DNA of 34,613 bases from a virus: positions 1 to 34,613 of the IMG/VR virus record IMGVR_UViG_3300021170_000006; one strand, given 5' to 3'. Of this stretch, positions 1 through 6,294 are shown piece by piece; positions within the stretch are counted from its first letter, which is position 1, and each line of letters opens with the position of its first letter. The translations under genes were made by a program, and so were the position numbers. The notes under the pieces are model-generated. The model was given only the letters and a program-made list of their open reading frames with translations, had not been told where the DNA came from and ran no database searches.

Positions 1-127
1 AAGGATTTATAGGCGCTTATCAAATGGGCGCTCAGGCCTTAGAAGACATTGGATTATTAAAACCAGGTGCTTCTAAGTTTGGCAATCAGATTTTATCTAA
101 TCCCAATGCTTGGAATATCAACGGTGG
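1..127. repeat. Terminal direct repeat, left copy (circular junction)
   Basis: These 127 bases are identical to 34487-34613. The repeat lies inside a coding sequence and the reading frame continues perfectly when the two ends are merged. It is therefore an overlap of a circular or circularly permuted assembly and not a gene duplication. A length of exactly 127 matches a common maximum assembly k-mer, so it need not be a physical terminal repeat of the virion DNA. Confidence 0.95.
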
Positions 128-380
128 CGCAAATGGGTTTTTATCCAATCCTGATATTCAAGATGAGGCCATGAAAAGATATTTAGATTTGAATAAAGCC
201 CGCTTAACAAATGCCGGATTTATTAATTCTAATACTCCTCAATCACAACAAAATGGTCTTTTAGCGGCGGCGCATATAGGTGGTGTAGTAGGGGCGGCTA
301 ACTTAAGGAGAGGTATCGCCGCGCGGGACGCTAATGGAACATCTACAGCAAATTATTACAATTTAGGTATGGGGGCATAA
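1..380 (+). CDS. C-terminal part of ejection protein with lytic transglycosylase domain (continues from 34613)
   Basis: This is the 3' end of the gene that starts at 32164; codons here begin at position 3 and the stop is TAA at 378-380. Joined across the junction the protein has 900 residues. The piece holds the rest of a transglycosylase-like (SLT/lysozyme fold) domain. The catalytic E-S-R-G segment lies just before the junction (Glu about residue 764), followed by G-A-Y-Q-M-G and then an L-A-A-A-H-I-G-G helix. Such domains occur in internal virion proteins of podophages (T7 gp16 is the known example) and cut peptidoglycan during DNA entry. The tail fibre gene starts at the next base. Confidence 0.85.
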   Translation, partial: GFIGAYQMGAQALEDIGLLKPGASKFGNQILSNPNAWNINGGANGFLSNPDIQDEAMKRYLDLNKARLTNAGFINSNTPQSQQNGLLAAAHIGGVVGAANLRRGIAARDANGTSTANYYNLGMGA

Positions 381-2027
381 ATGAGCTGGTTTGACAGATT
401 ATATAGTTGGGTAACGGATCAAAATAATGGAATTCCCATCGAATCAACTCGTATGGATGCCGAGGATAATAACTTTGCAGCTGGTATTAATAGCTGTTTG
501 AACATAAACGGGCAAAATAGCCCTACTTCCAACATTTCTTGGGGGGGCTTTTTAATCAATAACCTTGGAAGTGGTGTATCATCAACAGATGCAGCTAACG
601 TAAGCCAAGTACAAACTCGTACAGTTTCTTACGCTACAGATAGCGGATCTACAAACACCTATGTAATTACTTTATCTCCTGCTTTAACAGCTTATGCTGC
701 CGGACAAACTTTCTTTTTCTCACCAGGAAGTTCAAATACCAGTGCGGCAACCTTAAATATCAATAGTCTTGGCGCTAAAACAATAAAAAAGGATCAAAAC
801 GTTGATTTGGTAGCTAACGATTTACGCGCTAATCAAATATGTTGCGTTGCTTATGATGGGACAAACTTCCAATTATTATCGCCGCCTGCGGGTTTATTAA
901 ATCAAACAAGTTCTGCTATTTATGCGGCAGATGCAACCTCATCAGATTCTTATGTCATATCTCTTGCTCCAGCTATCACATCTTATGCAACAGGATTAGT
1001 TGTTTATTTTAAAGCCAACACTGCCAACACTGCTAATGGCGGCGCAAGCACATTAAATATCAACAGCCTTGGAGCTAAAAATATAAAGAAAGATCAAGGA
1101 GCGGCTCTTGCTCCAGGTGATATTCAAGCGGGCCAGATTGTACAGGTTATTTATGATGGGACAAACTTCCAATTATTATCGCCTATCTATGGGACTATTG
1201 GCCAAAATGGATTGTCAGTATATGCAGCTGATACGGGAAGTTCTAATGCATATGCAATATCCTTAAGCCCAGCTGCTATCCAATATACAACGGGAATGAT
1301 CGTAAGATTTAAAGCATCATTTCAGAATACAAGCGCCGCGACTTTAAATGTAAATAGTCTTGGAGCAATTTCTCTTAAGAAATTTGGATCAACTGCTCTT
1401 GCCTCCGGGGATATAACTAATGGTTTATTGGTTGAAGCTATTTATGACGGAACAAACTTTCAAATAATTTCACCGTTAGCAACAGCAGGAACTGTTACAT
1501 CTGTTGCAACAGGTGATGGACTATCTGGTGGAACAATTACCTCAACTGGAACTTTAACTGTTGCCTCCGGCGTATGTGTGCAAGTTCAAACGACTACTCT
1601 TACAGGACAGGTTACTACCAGCAGTTCGAGTTTTGCTGACTTGACGGGTTTAAGCGTAACGATCACTCCAAAGCACAACACTTCTACGATTTTAATTTTA
1701 GTTGGTTTGGGAGCAGTCGCATCCAGCACGAGTGGTAACAGTATCATGTTTCAATTAAAAAGAGGATCAAACACTATTGGTGTTGGTTCGGTTATTGGTA
1801 GCGCAACACAATGTACCGCCGCTACATTTGGTATCAGCTCAAGTAGCAACGTAGCTAATGCCCTTTATATGTCATATGTAGACTCTCCTGCAACTACTAG
1901 CTCAACAACTTATAAAGTACAATGGCTTGCAACATCTGGAACCGCATATACAAACACTTCTAATACCACTTCATCATCAGCCGATCCATCTGCCATCAGT
2001 ACTATAACTGTAATTGAAATCTATTAA
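381..2027 (+). CDS. Tail fibre protein with three 100-residue repeats
   Basis: A 548-residue Ser/Thr/Asn-rich protein, probably the receptor-binding fibre. The N-terminus (about 1-80) looks like a virion-anchoring region. Residues about 84-365 hold three repeats of about 100 residues, each ending in Y-D-G-T-N-F-Q-L-L-S-P or a close variant. Copies 1 and 2 are exactly 300 bp apart (identical 33-base blocks at 851-883 and 1151-1183). A G-T-V-T-S-V-A-T-G-D-G-L-S-G-G linker, typical of phage fibres, precedes a beta-rich C-terminal domain of about 150 residues ending in S-T-I-T-V-I-E-I-Y, a pattern seen in fibre tip domains. The ATG follows the previous stop directly, with GGGGGC as ribosome site. 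The position between ejection proteins and lysis genes fits. Confidence 0.8.
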   Translation: MSWFDRLYSWVTDQNNGIPIESTRMDAEDNNFAAGINSCLNINGQNSPTSNISWGGFLINNLGSGVSSTDAANVSQVQTRTVSYATDSGSTNTYVITLSPALTAYAAGQTFFFSPGSSNTSAATLNINSLGAKTIKKDQNVDLVANDLRANQICCVAYDGTNFQLLSPPAGLLNQTSSAIYAADATSSDSYVISLAPAITSYATGLVVYFKANTANTANGGASTLNINSLGAKNIKKDQGAALAPGDIQAGQIVQVIYDGTNFQLLSPIYGTIGQNGLSVYAADTGSSNAYAISLSPAAIQYTTGMIVRFKASFQNTSAATLNVNSLGAISLKKFGSTALASGDITNGLLVEAIYDGTNFQIISPLATAGTVTSVATGDGLSGGTITSTGTLTVASGVCVQVQTTTLTGQVTTSSSSFADLTGLSVTITPKHNTSTILILVGLGAVASSTSGNSIMFQLKRGSNTIGVGSVIGSATQCTAATFGISSSSNVANALYMSYVDSPATTSSTTYKVQWLATSGTAYTNTSNTTSSSADPSAISTITVIEIY

Positions 2028-2039
2028 TTGGGGAAAATT

Positions 2040-2375
2040 ATGAATTATTCATATGCATATGTTTTAGAAAAACAATTTCCAACAAGGAAAACAACTATTG
2101 TTGGAAATACTTACTCAGGAATTGAATGGGTAGATGGCTTACCCCCTATTTCTGATGGGGATATACAAGCTGCGGATGCTGTCTTATTCCAATCAGATTA
2201 CTTATTAAAAAGACAACAAGCTTATATGGAAAATGGAATAAATGCTTTATCTAAAATAGAAGCATTATGGGATAAAGTTATTAATAATGATTTAACTGCA
2301 AGCACAGCTATTCAGCAACATATCAATAATATAAATACTCAATTTCCAGTGCCTATTGTAACTAAGGACGTTTAA
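2040..2375 (+). CDS. Hypothetical protein, possible fibre-associated or chaperone protein
   Basis: A 111-residue protein between the tail fibre and the endolysin. I chose ATG 2040, which has GGGGA seven bases upstream; an in-frame TTG at 2028 directly abuts the fibre stop and is less likely. It contains W-V-D-G-L-P-P-I-S-D-G-D-I and a predicted helical second half. Small proteins here in other phages are often fibre assembly factors, but I recognise no family with certainty. The stop codon adjoins the endolysin ATG at 2376, so the two are probably cotranslated. Confidence 0.75.
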   Translation: MNYSYAYVLEKQFPTRKTTIVGNTYSGIEWVDGLPPISDGDIQAADAVLFQSDYLLKRQQAYMENGINALSKIEALWDKVINNDLTASTAIQQHINNINTQFPVPIVTKDV

Positions 2376-2783
2376 ATGAATATAGATCATCTTAAATTTG
2401 ATTTAATGAGAGACGAGGGATGTAAACTAAAACTTTATACGGATACCCAAGGCAATCCAACTATTGGTATTGGTCGTGATTTAATAGATCCTGGATTATC
2501 TCAAGACGAGGCAGATTATCTTTTTAATAATGATGTTAATAGGGTTATTGCTGAAGTATCTACAATTTCAGGATATGATAACTTAACGGATGCTAGACAA
2601 GGGGTTTTGGCTAACATGTGTTTTAATCTGGGAATAGAAAAATTATTGGGGTTTCATAATATGTTAGAGGCAATTGCAAATGGCGACATTCAAACCGCTT
2701 ATAATGAAATCCTTAATAGTGCTGCGGCGCGGGAATTACCTAATAGGTATAAGCGCTTAGCGGAAACATGGTTAAATGGTTAA
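2376..2783 (+). CDS. Endolysin, GH24 (T4-type) lysozyme
   Basis: A 135-residue muramidase that cuts the MurNAc-GlcNAc bond of peptidoglycan for host lysis. The catalytic triad spacing of T4 lysozyme (E11-D20-T26) is reproduced as E14, D23 and T29 in the stretch E-G-C-K-L-K-L-Y-T-D-T-Q-G-N-P-T-I-G-I-G. The family's helical C-terminal lobe follows, with F-N-L-G and W-L-N-G at the end. There is no obvious signal sequence or SAR transmembrane segment, so release should depend on the holin at 3129. It is shorter than T4 lysozyme (164 residues) but appears complete. Confidence 0.92.
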   Translation: MNIDHLKFDLMRDEGCKLKLYTDTQGNPTIGIGRDLIDPGLSQDEADYLFNNDVNRVIAEVSTISGYDNLTDARQGVLANMCFNLGIEKLLGFHNMLEAIANGDIQTAYNEILNSAAARELPNRYKRLAETWLNG

Positions 2784-2797
2784 TAAAGGAAATTATT

Positions 2798-2986
2798 ATG
2801 GTTAAAGTTAAAAAAGGGATGGGTTTTGGCGCGGCGCAAAAGAATATTTCTGAAAAGGAAGGAATTCCTATGAAGAATGCCGGCGCTATTTTAGGAAGTG
2901 CCACTAGAAATGCCTCTCCGGCTGCTAAAAAGGCCAACCCAAATTTGAAAAACGTTGCTATGCCAAGAAAGCCTAAAGGATTGTAA
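2798..2986 (+). CDS. Small basic protein
   Basis: A 62-residue lysine-rich protein. ATG 2798 is preceded by AAAGGA; an upstream in-frame ATG at 2768 lies inside the endolysin gene and lacks a good site. The core K-E-G-I-P-M-K-N-A-G-A-I-L-G-S-A-T-R resembles short basic proteins I have seen near phage lysis or structural genes, but none with a known role. The segment reads like a small helix-turn-helix with a basic tail, so nucleic acid binding is possible. Confidence 0.7.
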   Translation: MVKVKKGMGFGAAQKNISEKEGIPMKNAGAILGSATRNASPAAKKANPNLKNVAMPRKPKGL

Positions 2987-2988
2987 AG

Positions 2989-3129
2989 ATGGGGAAGACT
3001 TTTAAAAAAGGTAAGGATTTTTCTAAAGAGGAAAAAGAGGATAAAAATACACCTCCTTTGCCTAAAGGTAAGAAACCTATGTTGATGATTCAAATAGGTA
3101 TGGTTAAGCCAAAGAAAGGAAAGAAGTGA
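2989..3129 (+). CDS. 46-residue lysine-rich protein
   Basis: Very small ORF starting two bases after the preceding stop and ending in TGA at 3127-3129, whose last base is the A of the holin ATG. About a third of residues are lysine (G-K-T-F-K-K-G-K-D at the start, K-P-K-K-G-K-K at the end). The preceding GGATTGTAAAG could serve as ribosome site. The tight packing between two genes supports it; the function is unknown. Confidence 0.6.
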   Translation: MGKTFKKGKDFSKEEKEDKNTPPLPKGKKPMLMIQIGMVKPKKGKK

Positions 3130-3347
3130 TGTTCGAAACTATTAAAAACAGTTTAGGTACCTTATCAGGATGGGTAGCTATTGTTCAGATGGTGGCTAAA
3201 GGAATTGAGTATTTTTTGCCAGCTAGTGAGGATACTTTAATTGATGCTATAAGTACTCCTGCCTGCGCATTAGTTATAGCCATTGGCGCTTTATACCATT
3301 TTGTAACGGCTGGTACCCCTACGGAAACAACCACCACATCTAGATAA
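3129..3347 (+). CDS. Putative holin
   Basis: A 72-residue protein with two hydrophobic segments, about residues 11-30 and 43-62, separated by a short acidic turn (A-S-E-D-T-L-I-D-A), and a hydrophilic T/S-rich tail. Size, two-helix topology and position between endolysin and spanins fit a class II holin that would release the endolysin. The ATG overlaps the stop of the preceding ORF (TGATG), and AAAGGAAAGAAG lies just upstream. No sequence family is recognised; the call rests on topology and context. Confidence 0.7.
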   Translation: MFETIKNSLGTLSGWVAIVQMVAKGIEYFLPASEDTLIDAISTPACALVIAIGALYHFVTAGTPTETTTTSR

Positions 3348-3352
3348 ACTAT

Positions 3353-3598
3353 ATGACCTATATATTGGTGTTAATTTCTGTGATTTTTGTGATTTTAATG
3401 CCAATTATAGGGTTTTGCATATATTTTATCTCAAAAATTTCCTATAAGAGGGGGCAATCGGATGCACAACTTGCTGATACCCAAAAAGGTGAAGAGATTC
3501 AACAAGAGTATCTTGAAGAAGCCTCTAAGCCCGCTCTTTCTGCTGATGATCTGCTTAAGCTCATGTCAAAAGACGGAAACGATAACAACATGTCCTGA
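3353..3598 (+). CDS. Putative i-spanin (Rz-like inner membrane subunit)
   Basis: An 81-residue protein with an N-terminal transmembrane segment (about residues 3-28), a basic stop (K-I-S-Y-K-R-G-Q), then a charged, helical, periplasmic-facing region. This is the type II topology of Rz. It is shorter than lambda Rz (153 residues), but the next gene is embedded in its 3' half in another frame and carries a lipobox, the classic overlapping Rz/Rz1 arrangement. Together they would fuse inner and outer membranes at the last lysis step. No strong ribosome site is visible. Confidence 0.7.
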   Translation: MTYILVLISVIFVILMPIIGFCIYFISKISYKRGQSDAQLADTQKGEEIQQEYLEEASKPALSADDLLKLMSKDGNDNNMS

Positions 3599-3758
3599 AT
3601 GGCCATCGCCTAGTCCTGAGGTCGCCATTGAGTTAAAAAAACGCTGCTATCCCCAAAAAAAATGTGCTCATTTATGGGAATGGATTAATAGACTATATGT
3701 TTTGAGAAATCAGTTGCAGACGGTTAATTACAAAAGAAAATCCCCCTATTTGTTTTAG
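3462..3758 (+). CDS. Putative o-spanin (Rz1-like lipoprotein)
   Basis: A 98-residue protein in a different frame that overlaps the i-spanin for 137 bases. ATG 3462 has AGAGGGGG upstream. A basic N-terminus and hydrophobic stretch (P-L-F-L-L-M-I-C) lead to the lipobox L-S-S-C, with Cys at about residue 35. The rest is Pro-rich and periplasmic (P-E-W-P-S-P-S-P-E-V-A), then L-W-E-W-I-N-R-L-Y. The stop codon TAG lies within the terminator stem at 3756. A lipobox protein implies a host with an outer membrane. Confidence 0.75.
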   Translation: MHNLLIPKKVKRFNKSILKKPLSPLFLLMICLSSCQKTETITTCPEWPSPSPEVAIELKKRCYPQKKCAHLWEWINRLYVLRNQLQTVNYKRKSPYLF

Positions 3759-3765
3759 GGGGATT
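3739..3765 (+). terminator. Strong hairpin terminator of the late transcript
   Basis: Perfect 10-bp stem AATCCCCCTA / TAGGGGGATT with a 7-base loop (TTTGTTT), located exactly where the + strand lysis genes meet the - strand cassette at 3784. On the + strand no long T run follows, while on the - strand the stem is followed by TTTTCTTTTG. It may work in both directions. The o-spanin stop codon is part of the stem. Confidence 0.75.
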
Positions 3766-3783
3766 ACAGTATATCATTATTTT

Positions 3784-4053
3784 TTATTTTGAATGGTGAA
3801 CCTGACTAGGTAGAATTGGGCAACCAGTATCATAACAATCCTCGTCGCCAGGTATTCTCTTATCAGGAACAAATGGCACTAATTTGCTATAATATTCATT
3901 CGTGTCGTTCACCCGTGCATTTTCAGCTGTTAAGTAAGCCTTTAAACTTGGGTTAATATCCTCTTCATTATATGATGATGGAGGCGTAGCGCACCCAACC
4001 ATCATATTTGTTACTAGTATTAAAGCTAGTAATATTTTCAAATAATTACGCAT
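3784..4053 (-). CDS. Small exported lipoprotein
   Basis: An 89-residue protein with a classic lipoprotein signal: basic M-R-N-Y-L-K, hydrophobic I-L-L-A-L-I-L-V-T-N-M-M, lipobox V-G-C with Cys at residue 21. The mature part is short and acidic with two more Cys near the end. It contains L-V-P-F-V-P-D-K-R, resembling F-V-P-F-V-D-D-R in the 57-residue gene at 4487. The start site sits in a 23-base block (4044-4066) identical to the start of the next gene upstream (4468-4490). Last gene of a three-gene - strand cassette behind the lysis genes; superinfection exclusion or host surface change is conceivable but not shown. Confidence 0.8.
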   Translation of the reverse strand: MRNYLKILLALILVTNMMVGCATPPSSYNEEDINPSLKAYLTAENARVNDTNEYYSKLVPFVPDKRIPGDEDCYDTGCPILPSQVHHSK

Positions 4054-4490
4054 GACACCCTCCTATCTATAAACTAGTATATCTAGCTGGTGGAGCTAAA
4101 TTTTGTAATACTTTAGCATATAGATCAATTCTTTCGTCTACCATCTTATGAAATTCTTTTTGATTATTAGTATCAAGCATTGCTTGATTAACTATAGAAT
4201 CTATTTTATTTGAAATTATTTGTCTTTTTTCAACATCCATATGCCAAAAACTCTTTAAGTGAAGTTTTTTAAGTAACAATTTTGTAGCTCTTGTCTGCTC
4301 ATGAAGATAATTAAGGTATTTTTGATTGGAACTATTGCTAGCTCCTAAATTATGACCTCCTAGACTCTCGTTAGAGCTAGGCGTATCAGGATACCCTACT
4401 GAAGCGCTTGCATAAGCATTTCCGGTATAGACGCTAAGAGACATCACAACCGGTATGATTTTAATTAAATTACGCATGACACCCTCCTAT
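4044..4490 (-). repeat. Duplicated 23-base translation start block in the exported-protein cassette
   Basis: The - strand block from 4066 to 4044 is identical to that from 4490 to 4468. It contains AGGAGGGTGTC, the ATG and the first codons (M-R-N). Two different exported proteins thus share the same ribosome site and signal peptide start. The third gene (start 4660) has the related AGGAGGGTTTC. Confidence 0.88.
4067..4477 (-). CDS. Secreted protein of unknown function
   Basis: A 136-residue protein with a Sec signal peptide (M-R-N-L-I-K, hydrophobic core, cleavage likely after A-Y-A around residues 22-24). The mature region is Ser/Asn/Gly-rich at first, then strongly helical and basic (residues about 55-125), ending in L-A-P-P-A-R-Y-T-S-L. 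It has no recognised family. The ribosome site AGGAGGGTGTC is near-perfect. Middle gene of the cassette, 13 bases from the lipoprotein gene. Confidence 0.8.
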   Translation of the reverse strand: MRNLIKIIPVVMSLSVYTGNAYASASVGYPDTPSSNESLGGHNLGASNSSNQKYLNYLHEQTRATKLLLKKLHLKSFWHMDVEKRQIISNKIDSIVNQAMLDTNNQKEFHKMVDERIDLYAKVLQNLAPPARYTSL

Positions 4491-4660
4491 TTCCAATTCG
4501 TGTTAAACGTTTTAGCCATATAGCGGTCATCAACAAATGGAACAAACTGTTTTGCCATTTCGTTCTGACTTTTTGCGACCGTTTCTATAGTCATTTTGGT
4601 GGCTTCAGTCGTTACTTCCATGCTCGTTATCATTAAGTAGATTAAATAAGCTGTAAACAT
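4487..4660 (-). CDS. 57-residue protein, possible membrane-anchored
   Basis: Starts ATG at 4660 with AGGAGGGTTTC as ribosome site and ends TAG at 4487-4489, ten bases before the next start. The N-terminus is hydrophobic (F-T-A-Y-L-I-Y-L-M-I) without basic residues, then a polar helix, then K-Q-F-V-P-F-V-D-D-R-Y-M-A-K. Its V-P-F-V core is shared with the lipoprotein at 3784. First gene of the cassette. The ribosome site and packing are strong evidence that it is translated. Confidence 0.7.
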   Translation of the reverse strand: MFTAYLIYLMITSMEVTTEATKMTIETVAKSQNEMAKQFVPFVDDRYMAKTFNTNWK

Positions 4661-4803
4661 GAAACCCTCCTCTTTTTCCTCCCAAAGGCAGATACTATAT
4701 CTACCTTCAATTAAGGAAATAGGACGATATCAAACATTTTCAAGAGAATGTTTAACTATTTTTTAATGATTGATTAATTAAAAAATAAGATATATGTTCC
4801 CTC

Positions 4804-4862
4804 TGTAATCCCTGTTGACCAATATTTTATAAATCTCTCGCATAGTATGGGCAGGGATTACA
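4804..4862. promoter_or_regulatory. Perfect 11-bp inverted repeat flanking a TTGACC box
   Basis: TGTAATCCCTG (4804-4814) and its exact complement CAGGGATTACA (4852-4862) are separated by 37 bases. TTGACC (4815-4820) follows the left arm at once, with TATAAA and TAGTAT further on but not at ideal spacing. The element lies in the 251-base gap between divergent genes starting at 4660 (-) and 4912 (+). A two-site operator is the simplest reading. A third ATCCC/GGGAT pair brackets the ribosome site of the 4912 gene. Confidence 0.5.
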
Positions 4863-4911
4863 TTGGTAAACTTTGTTTCAATTTTTATATAAATCCCTAT
4901 AAGATGGGGAT

Positions 4912-5112
4912 ATGGAATGGTTTCAATATATAACCCTGATGGGAACGATAATAGCTGCCGCATTTGCCTTTTATAAACTTACGGCTGAGAGGATAGATAA
5001 CTTAGAAGATTATCATCGTGAGGATTTAAAGAAGATGGACAATAGATTAAAACTTATGGACGAAAAATGGGAACGGCTTTTTGAGAGGCTTCTTATTCAG
5101 GATAAAAAATGA
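4912..5112 (+). CDS. Small membrane-anchored coiled-coil protein
   Basis: A 66-residue protein with an N-terminal membrane segment (about residues 4-24) followed by a charged helix (about 25-66) with heptad-like spacing (L-K-K-M-D-N-R-L-K-L-M-D-E-K). The pattern resembles small holin-like or superinfection proteins, but it is far from the lysis cassette. GATGGGG precedes the ATG. Its stop overlaps the next ATG (ATGA), so it starts a + strand operon of small genes. Confidence 0.7.
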   Translation: MEWFQYITLMGTIIAAAFAFYKLTAERIDNLEDYHREDLKKMDNRLKLMDEKWERLFERLLIQDKK

Positions 5113-5300
5113 TTGAAGGTAAAACTTATATATTTAAATATGTTCCTCCTTGGTATAAAAAAATTTATTACTATATAAAGGTATTTATAATAGGAGAAAA
5201 GGATTTATATATTAACGTTAATAATCTTGGATCTAGAATTATAAGAAAGGGGCGGCGCGGTATTTTAGGAAAACTAGGAAAACCTCTACCTTGGAGATAA
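5109..5300 (+). CDS. 63-residue basic hypothetical protein
   Basis: Overlaps the previous gene by four bases (ATGA). Rich in Tyr, Lys and Ile; V-P-P-W-Y-K-K-I-Y-Y-Y-I-K-V-F-I-I may lie at a membrane surface. The C-terminus is strongly basic (R-I-I-R-K-G-R-R-G). No family recognised. Confidence 0.6.
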   Translation: MIEGKTYIFKYVPPWYKKIYYYIKVFIIGEKDLYINVNNLGSRIIRKGRRGILGKLGKPLPWR

Positions 5301-5319
5301 TAAGGAAATTAATAAAACA

Positions 5320-5502
5320 ATGACTGAATATAGTGATGTAGATTTCAATAAATTGCTTGATATTATAGACCAAGCGCAATTACTCGTTAATGATAGAATA
5401 GATACCCTGAGAGAAAATAGAGTAGACTCCAATTCCGAAGAGTTTACATTCTTAAAAGATTTAAGAAGTTTATTGAAATTATCTGAAAACTTTAGGGATT
5501 AA
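5320..5502 (+). CDS. 60-residue acidic helical protein
   Basis: Acidic, predicted all helical, no hydrophobic segment. AAGGAAAT lies 11-12 bases before the ATG. It sits in a tight run of + strand small genes (20 bases after the previous one, 3 before the next). Function unknown. Confidence 0.6.
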   Translation: MTEYSDVDFNKLLDIIDQAQLLVNDRIDTLRENRVDSNSEEFTFLKDLRSLLKLSENFRD

Positions 5503-5505
5503 TTT

Positions 5506-5820
5506 ATGAGTTTTTCAATGCCCCTCCAAGATGATTTAACCATTAACGGGTATAAGCTTATTTGTACTTCTTGTGGTTGTCCTGAACAATATGAAGTTTT
5601 TAAGGACGATAAACAGGTAGGTTATTTAAGACTAAGGGGAGGGGTGTTTAGGATAGATTACCCTGATATTGATGGTTTTAAACTTTATGAAAAAATTTTT
5701 GATGGAGAATTGTACAAAGGAAATTTTGAAGATGAAGAAAGGGCTTACTATTTGTCCCTAGCGATTTATTTTATTGAATCGATGATAAGGATAGAAAATG
5801 AAAAATCAAAAAGCAGCTAA
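5506..5820 (+). CDS. Conserved-looking phage hypothetical protein
   Basis: A 104-residue protein with a compact beta-rich first half: L-I-C-T-S-C-G-C-P-E-Q-Y-E-V-F, then Q-V-G-Y-L-R-L-R-G-G-V-F-R-I-D-Y-P. I recall similar small proteins in other phages with a C-P-E-Q-Y-x-V-F ... V-G-Y-L-R-L-R core, always of unknown role. Three clustered Cys could bind a metal, but a fourth ligand is not obvious. The 3' end overlaps the next gene by 23 bases. Confidence 0.7.
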   Translation: MSFSMPLQDDLTINGYKLICTSCGCPEQYEVFKDDKQVGYLRLRGGVFRIDYPDIDGFKLYEKIFDGELYKGNFEDEERAYYLSLAIYFIESMIRIENEKSKSS

Positions 5821-6043
5821 TGAATTTACCGTAGGTGAGCTTATAGACCATTTAAGGAATTTTCCTTATGAACTTCCTATTGCATTTTGCGATGTTGATA
5901 TTGCTGGTGATTGGTCTATTTATTTTGATGAAGAAAGTCCAGAAAAATCGGTATTCCCCAGCTATGAGGCATTTGAGGTTTGGGATAATGAAAATCACGG
6001 AGTGAAGTTATTGACAGTAAGGATTCCAAAGTTAGAGATTTAA
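5798..6043 (+). CDS. Small protein of the V-G-E-L-I family (copy 1)
   Basis: An 81-residue acidic protein. Residues 11-30 read T-V-G-E-L-I-D-H-L-R-N-F-P-Y-E-L-P-I-A-F, the core motif repeated in five other small genes of this region (6263, 6734, 7010, 7179, 7353). Short phage proteins with this helix-F-P-strand pattern are common; their function is unknown. AAGGATAG precedes the ATG. The 3' end overlaps the helix-turn-helix gene in another frame. Confidence 0.75.
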   Translation: MKNQKAANEFTVGELIDHLRNFPYELPIAFCDVDIAGDWSIYFDEESPEKSVFPSYEAFEVWDNENHGVKLLTVRIPKLEI

Positions 6044-6294
6044 AAAAAATTAATGATGTTTTAGAAAAATATGGTTTATTTATTGATTCTAATTTTTATA
6101 TACGCGGATTAGAAAATTTTTACAAAAAAAGATCTTTTGAAATGTATCAAAAACACAAAAATGGGATGAAAATAAAGGACATAGCAAAAGAATATGGAAT
6201 TAGTTACGGAAGAGCATATAAAATCATTTCAAGAAGATTTAGAAAAGATGAGAGGGAATTCAATGAAAGTTGGAGAATTAAAAAAAATTCTTAA
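6010..6294 (+). CDS. Helix-turn-helix protein with unclear start (ATT 6010 or ATG 6142)
   Basis: An open frame from 5992 to the TAA at 6292-6294 encodes a protein-like sequence ending in a helix-turn-helix (M-K-I-K-D-I-A-K-E-Y-G-I-S-Y-G-R-A-Y-K-I), probably a DNA-binding regulator. No ATG, GTG or TTG lies in frame before ATG 6142, which would leave 50 residues and has a poor ribosome site. An ATT at 6010 has CGGAG seven bases upstream and would give 94 residues, including a plausible helical region (L-E-K-Y-G-L-F-I-D-S-N-F-Y-I-R-G-L). The gene overlaps its neighbours on both sides. The function is inferred from the motif alone. Confidence 0.5.
   Translation: MDSKDSKVRDLKKINDVLEKYGLFIDSNFYIRGLENFYKKRSFEMYQKHKNGMKIKDIAKEYGISYGRAYKIISRRFRKDEREFNESWRIKKNS

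Noticed and set aside
2740-3093. 117-residue - strand ORF antisense to small basic genes
   Set aside because: Phe-rich shadow of Lys-rich (AAA/AAG) codons on the + strand; no ribosome site.
4778-4963. 61-residue - strand ORF
   Set aside because: It spans the inverted repeat and the start of the 4912 gene, has no ribosome site, and the opposite strand gene is more convincing.
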